DNA from: Zonotrichia leucophrys gambelii
Taxonomy: Eukaryota; Chordata; Aves; Passeriformes; Passerellidae
Assembly: GCF_028769735.1 (NCBI RefSeq)
Contig: NC_088170.1
Location: forward strand, 65,449,085 to 65,513,084
DNA length: 64,000 nucleotides
Direction of reading: 5' to 3'
In this document: positions 11,789 through 24,800 of the stretch, one piece after another
How the letters are laid out: each line of letters opens with the position of its first letter
Numbering within the stretch: the first letter of the stretch is position 1
Position numbers and translations under genes: made by a program
The notes under the pieces: model-generated
What the model was told of the DNA's origin: nothing
The model's input: only the letters and a program-made list of their open reading frames with translations
Database searches by the model: none

Positions 11789-14232
11789 GTAAGCACTCAC
11801 CTTCTCTCACTTGGTGCTTCCTCATGCTGCAGTAAATGTTTTGATTTACCAAATCCACAATGGCTGTGTGGCAGTGTAGGAGTTCCCCCCAGCTGCAGGA
11901 AAAATATGTCTGCACAGTTTTCATTGTTTCTGTCAAAATGGGTACAGAAGCCTCTCAAACTAGACCTCCCCACTCAGGGAGCAGGTACTGCTCAGCATTT
12001 TGCATACAGAAATGTTGTTGTGTTTGCACCAGCACAGATATCCAAGACTCTGGGGTGTGATGTACAGCCAGAGAAAATCTAAGTGATGAATGCAAATTCC
12101 TAGGTGAAATCCATATGCAATGTTGTTTTTTTACTTGCATTTGTTTTCCCAGTGGGGCTTGGTCCTCTGATGAGCTACATAAGCTTCTACATATGCAACT
12201 GTCTGTGTTCTCCAACATGGGCAGAATGGTTGAAGACCTTTCTAAATATTGTCTTTCAAAGTTCTAGTCTTCAAGAAGAAGGAAAAGGGTCAGAGAGCAA
12301 ATGACCAAGCAGCATTTGGTAAATGCTGTTTCCCAGAAGGGAACGTTTTCAGGGTAGTGAGGGTGGGTTTTGTGAAAGTTCTCTTTTTAGAAGCATGACT
12401 GTGGGAGCAGATTAGATGTAATTGTCAGATGATCCTTGTTTCCCCTCTCTTACAGTCTGTAGTTTTAATTTTGTTCCCATCAGCCATGAAGCTATGAGGA
12501 GCCATGTGAGCAGACAAACCAGCTCATCAGACTGCACTAATAAATAACAATGCACTGCACTTCTAGAGCACTTGCCACGTTAAAGAAGCAATTAATGTGT
12601 AGGGATTTGAACCTTCATTAAAATCATTTTATGCAACAAGAATGGAGCGAGAGAGTCAGGATGGAGGACTCAATTAGCAGCACATTATAGAAATCACATA
12701 TTGGCTGTTGGGGGAATACACATCAAACAACGGGCTCATTGTGAGGAGCAGCAGTGGGGTTATGAATCTATTGTCTGCTCATCCTAGTGAATAACTTAGT
12801 GCTTAGTAATTGTACAGCCAGACCCAGAGCTGTAACTAACCCTTGTTGCTGGCATTGTTTCTTGCCACAAACAGGATGTTACGCTTATTCCTGTAGTAGT
12901 TTGATGTGTAACTTAATGAAAACAGCCAAAACAAGCCACACCTTTGCTGCCTGTATCCAGAAACTACTACAACCTGTGTTTGTGACAGGATCCAAGCAAA
13001 ACAAAAGGAATCATACTGCATTCTGTTCTACTTCTTGCTGCAACATTTAAGTCAAAGCACTGAATTATAAAGAATATACCCTACAAAATTGTTTTTAAAT
13101 TCAGTGTGCTCACACCCATGCAGGCAAGAGCAAATCCTTTGGGCTTTGTTCTGTGTTGAACTGTAATCATGACATGCTCAAAGACTCCTTCCTATGAACC
13201 AGAGAAGTGCTTGTCTGCCCTTCAGTTCACTCAGAGGGAAATGGAAAGATAGTAAAGGTCTGTCAGAACTCAAGTGATTTATTCTGCAGCCCTATTTCAA
13301 ATTGTTTTATAACCAGAACAAATTAAAGTACCACCAGAGCTCTGAACTTTACCCCAGCCTCAGGACTGAAACACCACTGGACGTGGGCTGGCTGGTTTTG
13401 TGGGTAGATGAATGGATGTAAAGACAAAAGACCTGAGCACAAAGCCCAGTCCTTTTGGCAGTGGAAACTCCCTCACTGCACAAATTACATTCTTGCACTG
13501 TGCTTTCTGTGTAGCTGGTGGCAAATGAGGTGCTTCAGCATGAATCATATGAAAGGCATATTGTCTGTGGTAAATGGAAAATGCAAAATGTGTGCTAAAT
13601 CTATTGCAGAGGGCACTCACCAAATTCTGGGGATTCTCCAGGTGTGCAGTAAGACTAACTACTGTAATGGAACATTATCCAACTCTTTAATGTCAGGCTG
13701 TGATGGTAATAAATAGAAGTATCTAGATGTTCAAGTAAGGGAGCTAAATACTCCCCCAAACACCCAGCACAGAATTAGAGAAACCTGTGTCTTGCATCCC
13801 CTTGAAAGCTGACAGTGAGCAAGCTTTTTTAAAGTCTAGGTACTAGAAAATGGCCAGAACACTTGTAAAAAAGTCAGGGGAGTTGCAGTCTCAGAGGCTG
13901 CAAAGCCACTGAGACTTCAGAGATTTTCTATTAATGAAGCACCCAGAATTTCTTATTTACTGGCATTCTTTCCTGTAGCATCTTAGGTATCCACAGCGGA
14001 ATGAGGAATCATCTGGCCCTATATTAGATCTTTTGTTTGTTAATCTGCCCAACTCACTCTATCATGGCACTTGACATTAGATACTGGTTCCAAAACCTGC
14101 ATGAGGAATCAATTACAACAGGAAATTGCTGCTAAATGAATTTTGCAAATGGAAAATCTTGAACAGCCTTCTCTTCTCTTTTTTTTTCCTGTTTTTAATT
14201 ATATTTTTTTTTCTCTCTTCCTTGTTTTACAG
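11789..14232 (+). other. FRMD4A: Intron 2 of the window (2.4 kb)
   Basis: No coding exon or clear mobile element is seen. The block around 12520-12720 is AT-rich, with several TAAT/ATTA words (including caattaatg and caattagcag), and looks like possible conserved non-coding DNA. The intron ends in a long pyrimidine-rich tract (14167-14232, many T runs), a strong acceptor context for the very short exon that follows. Confidence 0.7.
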
Positions 14233-14255
14233 GAGGCAAAGGGAGATTTTTCAAG
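14233..14255 (+). CDS. FRMD4A: FRMD4A coding exon c: 23-bp microexon
   Basis: This very small exon encodes EAKGDFS, with the last Ser codon split (AG|C) across the next intron. The acceptor is preceded by about 65 bp of T/C-rich sequence and the donor is gtaagt, a perfect consensus. Skipping 23 bp would shift the frame, so inclusion is required for a full-length product. The residues lie in the F2 lobe and join exon b to exon d exactly as in FRMD4A (about residues 148 to 155). It is too short to be seen as an open frame on its own; the call rests on phase, strong splice sites and the match to FRMD4A. Confidence 0.9.
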
Positions 14256-17200
14256 GTAAGTGAACTTAAAAAGTTTTTGCCATTGTGTGATGTGAGAATA
14301 AATCTGGTAAAATTCCTGTGTGAGACATGCAACTCAGTTGTAACTGTGTAGCAACAGGATTGCCTCAGTTAGCAATGCAGCTGTGTGAGCATGGCTAACA
14401 TAGACATCATGTTTCCTGACATAATTTCTTCACCAAACACAACCTTTGGCCAGAGCATGCCTTGCAAACAGTATTGTTTGTGATTTTGTTGTTGACAAAT
14501 CTCATTATGTGGTCATGAAGTTCAGGAAATAGACCAGTCTTCAGAAGGAAATTGCTACGGAAATGACTCTAAAATCACTGTTATATCACAGATCCTGCCA
14601 GAGGCAGCATTAAAATTCCATCACTAATTGATATTTCAGTTTGAATTTGGACAGTTCTCAAAATCACTGATTCGATAATTGGTTTTGTTGAACATCTGCT
14701 ATCCCTTGAGCCAAATCTTCAGACTTACTGTAAGAAACTCAATGAGGTCACTGTACTTGGTGTTTCAGAAGACTGTTAATGAAATGCCCAAAAATTGTCC
14801 TGTAAGTCGACCATGTCTGTGATTTATGTGTTTGTAGCAGCTGATGGTCAGATGGTTGTTTGGTGTCTCATGTGAGAAATGTGAAAGTTCTTAGTGTAAA
14901 GCTCAGGAGAACTGATGATGCTAAAAATTTCTTATAGTCTGGAGGACCACAATATCCATTAAAGTTAGTTTCAGAGAAGAAAAGAAATGGGCAGTGGGGT
15001 TGAATTGTCAGGTGAGCCTAAAAATTGTCTTAATTTTGTCTGAAACACAACTGTAATGATTGGAGTTTGTGAAGAGCAGGCAGGTTCCACTTTCTGGTGG
15101 ATTGGAACTTCCAGCCAGCTAAAATGGTGACAAATCAGTGAAAAGGAACTGCATTGTAGATATCTCCTGCCCATCATGGAATCTGAGATGACATAAGGTA
15201 GCACTTGCTAAAAGGAAGTTTAAGCTCTGCCTTATCATTTCTCAAAACTTTAATGAACTTGCAAAATCCTGATTTGCATCTGACCACAGAGACACAAACC
15301 CAGTCTTGCTTCATTTTTCAGTTCTGCCCAAGTTGGAGTAACTTGGCTATCAGCACTGTTTATTTAGGGGGTACTGGAGTGCATGTGGCTCTGACTTTTC
15401 AGTCTAGGTTTTCAGTGCACTGCTGAGCACTCAGTCCAGAAGAGTTAGGCCAATCAAAGTTTTGCCATTTCAACCTCTGATAAACCACTACTTTTGCTAA
15501 GAAGAGCAGTATTTGTTTGCCAGAATGCCTGGGTTATGGTGAAAGCACACTCAGAAAGTGTACATTCAGACTGTGAAACTCAGAACAGAAAGGAATCAGA
15601 TAGCTCAGAGTAACAGGACTGAAAGCATTTTATCTTTTCCAGACCAGAAATGGAAACAGCTGGTGGAAAGTATCCACCTGCTAAAAGTTGTGTGATGTCC
15701 CTTGTAAAAGGAATGGTTGTGTTTATCACAGTGTGTTTCTCTAGGCCACAGAGAAACAGGAATCTTCTCTGAGGGCACAGAAGATACCTCATGGTGTTAA
15801 CTGCTCCCACCACATCAGTCTGGCTGTCATCACCAGGCCCATTAAAACAGCTCTGAGTCCTTTCCCCTGTGGGTCACAGTGGTTTGAAGTGGAAGGGGGA
15901 TTCCTTACATCCAAGTCAGGCAGAGGAGGGGTGTCATAAAAACAATTTGAGGGCACTGCCAGGGATTTTTAATTTATAAATGGACTTTGGGGACTAAGCA
16001 ATCTGCCAGTTTGAAGGCTGTTCTTGGAGGTAGGTAGAAGAATGCTTCCCTGATCCTCTATGGTCTAGAAGACTTGGCATCTGCCAGGGATGTCTGTCCA
16101 GCAGCTCCCATCCAATGTGCACTGACACAGGTTTATGTGCTGGGTGAGATCCAGGTGCTACTGAAGTCAACATGAGGTTGTTGTGGTCAAGATTTTTGCC
16201 GGCTGAGATTTGTGGTTATTGTATCAGCAGTGTAAAATCTGGCAGGCAAACCAAGCCTCAGGCTGGCCAGAGGAACTGCAGGTGAAGGCAAATGTTCTGA
16301 CTTCTCTCAGGGATCAAGTGAGCTTCAGTGTCTGAAATTAGTTGATGTTGAAATACTGTTTAAAGTAGAAGAGCCTACTCTTTGAGACAGAGAAGCTTTG
16401 CAGTTGTGATTGTCTTGCTGCTGAGATTTAAAGATTATATGTTGTGCATGGCAACATATGTTGTGTGAAGGCTGAACTCTTGAACTTTTTGTTTTTGAAG
16501 AAATAATTTAATTCTAAAGGGTTGCACGTTTGGAACGCAGACTGCAGCTTTCCCACACCTGTCCTGTCTACTGCCACCATCAGATTTATAGCCTGTGAGA
16601 GTAGAAGTTTCTCTCTGGCCCCCATCCAGACAGAAAAGTGCATAAACTCTGGTTCATTGGTGGTGATGGGAGAATTGCTGTTCCCCGTGGGAGCCTTCCT
16701 GTGAGTCACTGCTGATCACCTCAGGTGCTGGGACAGTCAAAGCCAAAGTGTCACAGCTCCTGCTGCGAGTTGGCACCTGACCGCAGTGGCTGGAGTGGGA
16801 TTGCCTCCAAACCCCACTGCAGCCACCTGGAGGATCTGCAGCTGGCTCAGGACTCTTGAATGCAGTTGCAAGTTTGCTCTTTGGGCCTTGTGGGAACTGA
16901 AAAAACAGAATCAATCCTACAAACTCTAACAGTCAGCTTTCTACCTCTGTGAACTGATACATCCTCAGTGGCAGCTCCCACTGCTGCTTTTGAGGAAATC
17001 ATCCCATACCTCAGAATAATCACTGTGCTCAGAATACTCCTTTTTCCTCTTCCAAAAAGCAGGTCATGTAATTTCAAACACGATCCTTTGGTAGGGCATT
17101 ACCATGCAGGAGTCTGTTATCACTGCTTCTTGTCACCTTGGGCATCACAGTGATTCCCAGGTTTTGCTAAGCCTGGGGAACACAGTCCAAGTCACCCTCA

Positions 17201-20200
17201 CCTGTCTTAAAGTAAAATGCCACAACAGCCCTGACAGATAAGTTTAGCAGCTATAGTGAGGAATTTCTTTTAAGCCCTTTTCCATTTCTAATGTGTGTTT
17301 CATTTCAAAAACAAGCTCATCAGAAACCCTGAGTTCCTGATCCTATTTAAATCAACTAAGTATTTCTAAATATTTGCTACAAGAGGTCTCCATCTCTTAG
17401 TTGATAAAGATTCAGGCAGAATGAGGTTTAAACTTTTCTTCTTAAGAAGTTCCTAGTCCTCTGCACTAAAGAAGAGCATTTTCACATTACTGAAAGAGAA
17501 TGCCCAAATGCTTCAGCTGACAAGACTTAAATATGTTTACTTTTAGTCTGGAACATACCATTGAATTTCGGACAATCAGGTTTCCTTGTTCAGCTGGTTT
17601 TCAGGTGGAACCGGACACTTAAGATTGGATCTGTGCTTTTCAGTATTAGCTGAAACATTTTGACTTCAAAGGCACAGAATTGCATGTATAAAAGTCCTAA
17701 ACTAGTACCCTGCAGACAGATCTAAAGGTTATTAGCTCAAACTAATCTTGTTTCTAGTTGGGAGCTGAGTCACGCTTGGTTGGCAGAGCATGGACAGGAC
17801 AAATTTCAGTTCCTTAGATGAACACAAATCCCACAGGTGTGACACTCTATAGGCCTACATAAAGGAATTACCAAGGCTGCCCTGGCTAATTTGTGGGGGA
17901 ATACAGCATATTGTTAAAATAATTGGGATTTTTTCCTAATTTAATCCTAGATTAAGAGTCCAGTCCCAAAATCTCTGGGAAATTCACACCAGCTTTGTTT
18001 TTAAATGTTCATAATCCATTTCTTCAGCCTTAAACAGCTTGTATGTCAAAGCAGCAAGAAATGGCATATACAGATCATTTGTCCCTCAGTTTGGGGATGG
18101 GAAAGAAAAACCTCTGAGTAAAACAAAATTCTGAACCACTGCAGCTAGTTCCTCATTGCTACATTTCTTCCAGTTAAAAAGTATAAGACATTTCAATTGA
18201 ACTCCAAGTGTCTCCCAGCAATACATGAAAGAATAACAAGGGAGGAAAGCTAACAGCCAGTTTCCTGCTAGGCAGAATTTCACAATAATTTCAACGTTTG
18301 GGCAGATGGTAATCTAACATAGTTTTAGGCTTACTTTTCTTTCTGTGTAACCAAGTGACATTTAACCAATTAGAGTGTATTAAAGGGTTAGAAAACCAGG
18401 CCTGCTTTCTTGCAGCCTAATGGTAAAATCCTAAACACTGTATTTTGAAAAGTACCATCTAATCTGAGAATCTCAGAGTATGCATTTCCTCCTGCATTCT
18501 ACAGAATGAATCACCATGCTGAGAAGAGTTTGTAACTTTAACCTGCAGTTTTGTTTTGTTCCTGATCATTGTTATTACACATGCTGGAAAATGTATGGAT
18601 TTCCTGAGACAGCTGCATATGTAATCTTGTTCAAAATTATTTTAGACAGTATGCAAAAACTTGTTTTTCACAATATGTTCATGAAGTTCTAGGCAGGCCT
18701 TTTTCCCCCATGTGTAGATAAAGATACTAAGAGGTGGTGACTAATTTATTTGACAAGACTTATTAAACAGGCAGTACCAGAACAAACCCAAGAAAAAGGA
18801 GTTCTGTTTTCTAGGTCCATTGTTAGTCAACCTTACTTCAGCTTTCTAACCAGCTTTCAGGAACCCATGCAGATGGCTTTTCCAGTTCAGGTTTCATATT
18901 GTTATTCAGTCCTTTAAATATTACCATTTCCATCATAGGAAAAAAAAGAAATAAAGTGGTCTAGGGGACACAGAGAAAGTATCTTTGGGGCCTTTCCCCT
19001 GGATATTAATAAATCTGTGTCCTAAATATCCTTCTGTATATATCAGCCCTGGAGGCTGGACACTTCCAAATATAAAATAAATGCAGCACAAGTGACCGGA
19101 TTAAACAAACACTTTCTAAATACAGTAATAAAACAAACACACTGAGACATTTCACTAGAAAAAGCATGAAAGGCAATAAGTAAAAAACCACTTGAGATCC
19201 TGCTGGAAACATTTTAAAAATTGAGGGGTTCAGTGTTTTAAAAGGAGCCGAGAGGAAAGTGACCTCATGACCACTACTTCAAATGCAACCTGAGTCATTA
19301 TTTTTTTTTCTTTTTATTGATTTGACATCTTTTTGGGAGTCTAAATTAATTTGTCTTGAGATGAGTCTTGCCAGAAGGCTTTGTGAATGCATGGACCACA
19401 GAATGAAATACCTTTTTGTTCCTGGAAGTGATTACCTGACTTTTGAGGTGCTTTGAGGCTGAGGCACTATCCTTACAATATTTTCTAGGTGCTGAGCAGA
19501 AATGTTAATCCTGCCCAACATCACTAAAAATGTCTTTTTCTCAGATTCTTAAAAGACCTTGTCACAGCACAGGCAAACTTTGTGCCTCACTGACAGAAAA
19601 AACAGAGCTGACTGATGTTAGCCCTTTCTTTTATAGGAGCCATTACTGACTCAGAGTTTTTCCCAGACTCTCAGGGATCGTTAGTCACCACTAATCTTGC
19701 CCTATTTGATAGATTTCTGGGCTCAGAAAGTCCCTGTTTGGAACTCACTCTGTGCTTTCCCAGAAAAGTTTTGGAAATCTCTCAACTTCCTTCTCTGAGC
19801 AGCCAGCCTCAAAAAATCTTCATTTGAGGGCAGTTACTTCTGCTTGTACTCTGATTGTCCCAAGTTCTATTCTTTTTTCCCAGTTTCTTTCAAAATGTCA
19901 AAAACTTCTGTAAGAGCTGAGTATGCACATGCTGTGGAGGAGACAGCTCTTGGCAATAAACTCTAAAAAGCAGCAACTTGTTTTCTAGGCTGTCAGTCAC
20001 AAAACAGAGCTTCCAGATCAGCAGATAACACAGTGCAGAGCAGCTTCATGTTCAGACTTGTGCAGATATTTACCTGCCATGGAAGAATAAATCTGAATAG
20101 GTTTTGAGCATTTGCACTTAGAAGAGAAGAGTTCTCTGATGGCCAAGTGACCATGGGATTTGGGCAGGAGTGGGTGTTCAAACACTGTTTGTCAAGAGCC

Positions 20201-21759
20201 TTTTGGTTTGGCATAGGAGGTGTTACAGAGTGGTTTTCCAGGTGCTTAGCATGGCAGCAGTTGCCTCAGATCTTGTGTGCTATTCAGCACATCTTCACTC
20301 TGCAAAATTTCAGCCTCATTGAGACTTGGCTATCTCTCACAGATTTGTCCTGACTAGAAGTTTGGTCCTGTTTTGAAACTACTTAATTGATTGTCAAGGA
20401 ACTACCATAATAATAAATAACAAATGTCTGTAGACATGCCTAAAATGCTTGCTCCAGGATTTATGTCAGTGGTTTACTCTATGGCCCAACCTAGCAATTA
20501 ACCTGTAGACTCCAATTAAGACAAACCCACCTAGGTCTCAGGCAGAGCCTGCTCCTGGGATGTGCAAATGGAGAAATGCTGTGGGAAGATTTTTACAACT
20601 GAAGCAGTGTCACTTCTCTCCAAGTCAACATACAGACTGTCCCAGAGGCAAGGATGAAACCCAGGGTGATCTGGGATGTCCACGAGCTCCTCAAGTCTTT
20701 AGCAGATGTCAGGATCTCTGGTCTACAGCCAGAGAGGTCAAGACTACCTGTCTGCCTGTCTGCCAGCCTCATGGGAGAAGCCAGTGGGCTGGGGAATCTG
20801 GAGCTCTGGAAGAGATATCTGTCTCTGCAGCTCCAGAATAGCCACATGTTTGGGTAGGATAAAGGGAAGGGTATAAAGCGGCAGAAAAAGTTGCTGGAAC
20901 AAAGTAAGCCAATAAACATGAATTCTTTGGCACTCCTCCGTGTCCTGTCTGGCCCTCTTGGCTGTGTATTTCTACAATTTTAAAAATTAATAGCAGCACT
21001 GCCTTCCTTCCCAAGCCTTTGAGGCTTTTTTTTTCTATGTGCACACAATTCCATGTGTGTTTAAAAGTGGGAAGGGAGGCATTTGGGGTTTGTAGGAGAA
21101 AATCCCACGGTTCCATCTGTGAGAATCTGCCTCCCATTTGATGAGCTCTCCCTGCTCTCTGCTGCACAGTGTTGCTGTTCCAGCTGGCCATGTGGCCACT
21201 GGAGGTTGCAAGGAGAAGAATGTTAGTGAGGTGGTTGTGTAGGAAGGTTTTGTGTAGCAGGGCCCAAATTCAAAGTGGAGTCTTATCAGTGAAGATGTTA
21301 TGCAAAGCACAGGTCACTGGGGAACTGGTTAAGAACAACCTGTGATGTGAAGAAAGCAAATTATTACTTTTTGCAGCAGTTTGTAAGGCATTAAATCAAA
21401 ATCTATAATTGCACCTGAAAGCATCACTTTCTCTCCCGCTTATATTTTTTTCCCTATATGAACATGTCTGTGACACCCTGCTCAGTGACATGTGACATTG
21501 TGGCTTTTGTGTCCAGTCACTGGTAGGAAGTGGTTCAACATAACCATCTGGGAGAGCTTCTCTCCAATTTTGATAATAGAGGAAAAAGTTAACTGGGCTG
21601 CCATAAAACAAATAAAGAGAGGAGAAAAAGGAAACCCCAGTGCCTTTTGTTAAGAAGGAACAGATGTGGAGCCATAGCAGCCTGCCAGCTAGGTCAAGTC
21701 ATATCAAATATTGTGGTTGTTTTCTTGTAGCCTGATCCTCCTTTTGAACTCTCTTTCAG
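14256..21759 (+). other. FRMD4A: Intron 3 of the window (7.5 kb)
   Basis: The intron has no further coding block. One probable sense-strand LTR lies near its 3' end (20504-20976, listed separately). The stretch 17200-19250 is AT-rich, unique-looking sequence. The acceptor is ctctctttcag at 21749-21759. Confidence 0.7.
20504..20976 (+). mobile_element. Probable solo LTR of an endogenous retrovirus, sense orientation
   Basis: A block has LTR-like order on the + strand. A TATA box (gggTATAAAgcgg, TATAAA at 20872-20877) is followed 33 bp later by a poly(A) signal AATAAA (20911-20916) and about 60 bp of U5-like sequence ending TCTACA (20971-20976). A matching inverted end TGTAGA is found at 20504-20509, giving a 473-bp unit with 6-bp inverted ends. 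I found no target-site duplication, so the 5' edge is uncertain. The close TATA-to-poly(A) spacing means a short R region. No retroviral gene remains next to it. Confidence 0.5.
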
Positions 21760-21843
21760 CAATGAAGTTGTACGGAATGAATTAAAGAAGCTGCCAGCCC
21801 TTCCAACACCAGCGCTGAAGGAGCATCCTTCCCTCGCTTACTG
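21760..21843 (+). CDS. FRMD4A: FRMD4A coding exon d: FERM F2 lobe, acyl-CoA-binding-like fold
   Basis: This 84-bp exon starts with one base completing the split Ser codon and ends with two bases (TG) of a split Cys codon, with a gtaatg donor. It encodes a segment starting NEVVRNELKKLPALP and ending KEHPSLAY, about residues 155 to 183 of FRMD4A. In the F2 lobe this covers the loop and helix with the Pro-rich LPALPTPALKEHPSL segment. The phases (1 base in, 2 bases out) fit the neighbouring exons exactly. Confidence 0.94.
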
Positions 21844-24800
21844 GTAATGTGTCACTGCCCACGGTCCCTGTGCAGGACCTGGCTCTGGCAGTGGGGTCTG
21901 ACAGTGGAATGGGAAGCAGAAATTCCTGCCCTCTGCCTCTGGGTCTGTCACTGACTCATTGCATGGCTTAACACAAGTAGAGCTACTATCCTGGGCCTCA
22001 GTTTCCCCATCTGCCAAATGCCTGGCCAAAAATCCGCTGTAAGTGTGCAAATGTCCTGATGAAATCCAGAGGCCTAATGTGCCATTTACTTTCACAGCAC
22101 TTTGCATTTGTGAAAGAGTTGTCCCAGTTGGAAATGTCAATATTTTGCACTGCCTTGTTTGGAGTGATTCAGTTTCATCTTGTAAATCCTCTCTGTATGG
22201 CATAGCTGAATTAATCTTATATGATCTCAGTGTTTGGAGGTGGATGCTTGTTTGCTCTGTCTTTATTGCACTCAAAAACAAGCTCAAGGTAGGAGCAGGC
22301 TCACATTTAGATTTTGCATGCCACACACATAGATTCTTTGTGCCACCCTGCATATCCCTTTTATCTGTGCAAATAGGAAAGAATTTGAGGAAAGACTATT
22401 CATTAAAGGGGAGATACTTTCACTCCATTTTCTGCTTGTTGCTCTTTCATGTTTGCCTTTAAAGCATTAGGCTGCAAGCCTGGGGGTTGGATTGAGCTTC
22501 TTTATCTGCTACTCTTTTCATTTCTGCATTTTGGTAATCTTGAGGATGGCAGGGGAAAACAAATCAGTTTGTAGGCTATGATGTCAGTCCTTCTCTTTGC
22601 CAAAAAGGTCATCCTCTTCTCCTAGCATGGCTACAACAGTGGAATTAACTGTACCTAATGTCAAGTCATAGGCAAGCTCATTGTGAGGTCTCCTAATCCC
22701 TTTCTGAGAATATAAGGAGAGATTCAGAGTCCCCAGCTGATATTAGGATCACTGACACAATAACTGTGGATCATCACAATCTCCTGATATTTCTATCTAA
22801 AAACCAAATCAAATCTTCATGAAAAATAATAAATGTAGGCTACCATCTCATTGAAGAAGAATGGTCTTCCTCTTAGGAGCATGTCTTTTTCCAAAAACTA
22901 CTCTACACACTCAAAAGCAGTACATTTCCAGGTGCCCTGGCTGACTGACAGACTGGGAGCTCAAGCTGAAAGCCATCTCAAAAGGAGTGGTGGGAACAAG
23001 TAGGCACTGACAGGGAAGGCAAATCTGACCCTTCAGCAACAACATGGCCTAAGGTCTTAATGAAGTGCCACATAGTGAGAAGAGCCATGTAAAATCCTCG
23101 TGCTCAGAATATGAGTATTTGCACTTATACACAAGGTACAGCACTTGCAGCTGTACTTAATTTTGTGGGGGCTCTCATGTGACTGAGAACAGGTCACAGG
23201 TTGGGAAGGTGGTGTTGCCATGGAGTAATGGAGTAATAAAATCAGAGGCTACAGTCCTGTGACTCCCTTGTGATTTCATGTCAGTAAGCAGGTTTAAAAG
23301 GCCTCTTTAACTTTAGTAGTTCATTATTTTTTAATGATGGCTTTTTTCTAAACACCCTCTGAAACATTTAATGCTCTCAGGAAGCGTCTGTTGGTGAATT
23401 AGACAAAAAGCCTCAAAATTACAGATCAAACTTCAGTGATCTAAGGGAGCAGATTTTTAAAACTGTGTTCTCTGACACTTCTTCACATCATATACAGATT
23501 ATGTACCAGATGCAGATTTTATCCAAACCTTTTCTGTGAGCAGTCAGTTTTATTCTGCAGTTCTTCAGCATGACTGCAAGCAGTCACAAGTGAATATTCA
23601 ACCCTGGAAAGAAACTTTTAAAACATTAAAGATGGGATGAGTAATTGCTCTAATTAGTTTAAAACAGACAAGCAAAAGAACTTTGTACTATATTTTTATC
23701 AGCTGAAGTTGATTAAGAGATAATAAATTAGATAATCAAGTAAATACTGTGATACCTTTGGCAAGATGCTGTAAAAGATCTTCATAAAATACTGCATTTC
23801 CATCACACACCCTTAAAAAGCATCAGCTATTGCACCTACCAAATGTAGCAACACCTGTGGGATGAGTCCTGGATTCTTAGACCAGCACAGTTTATGCCTC
23901 TGGTTCCACCTTCATGGAGTCTCCTTGTTCCATACCCTTGAAGCCTTTCCCTTCACTTTAATCTCTTGCAGCTCTCTCCAGGTTCAGAATAATCAGTTGC
24001 TCATCTTGTTCTCAAGCATCTTTTGGCATCTCTGATTACTGATGAAGAAAGAAGGGACTTTTTAAAATGAAAACTGATCTTCTGGTCCTCCCACACAGTC
24101 CAGGAGTTGAGGCCCTGAGTTTTGATTTCTCTTGGCCATGCATGGAAACAAAACCAATCACAGAGACTGGAGAGAACCTTTAGAAATGTGTTAACTCACA
24201 GTGCTCCTTTCCAGACACGTGTCATTGCATTTTACCTCATTTCAGATCCTCCCTAACAAGCCAGCCCAGTACTCAGTTGTCAGTAATAAGGCTGATATGA
24301 GGTGCAACAACACAAAAGTGAATGCTAGATTGGGATTTTCAACAGACCAGGGGGAAGATAGAGTTCTCACAGGTTCCCACAGTCTTTGAATGTGAGCTTG
24401 TTTTAGCATCAGTTTTGCCAGAAAACCCACCTCTGAAAATGTCAGCTGAAAATCACTATTTAGTGATTTTCTCTGGTTCAACACAGACCTGAGGCCCTGG
24501 TCCAGCTCTTGGTCCTTTAGCCTAAGAGGTGCTGGTGGCTTCAGAGGGACAGCATATGACTACAAATAAAGACCTCATTTGTTCAATAATATAATCAAAA
24601 TTGAAAATTTAGGTTAGAAACAGAATAACACTAAGGAACAGCAGTGAATGGACAGCTATTTAAAACAGCTCAGTGTGGTGGGAAGAGAGGGAGGGAGCAA
24701 CTCACTTTGAAAATCTGGATCTGATGATGAGAAACTCAAGGCTTGCATTTGCTTGCAAGTTGTCTGCTGTCCAGTTCTATAAGCTGCTGTGACAGGAGGG

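Noticed and set aside
11558..12082. A 174-codon plus-strand open frame that includes exon b
   Set aside because: Only the 57 bp between the splice sites has FERM content; the flanking residues are intron translation.
22043..22462. A 139-codon open frame in intron 4
   Set aside because: No recognisable domain, no splice-compatible borders in FRMD4A phase, ordinary intron composition.
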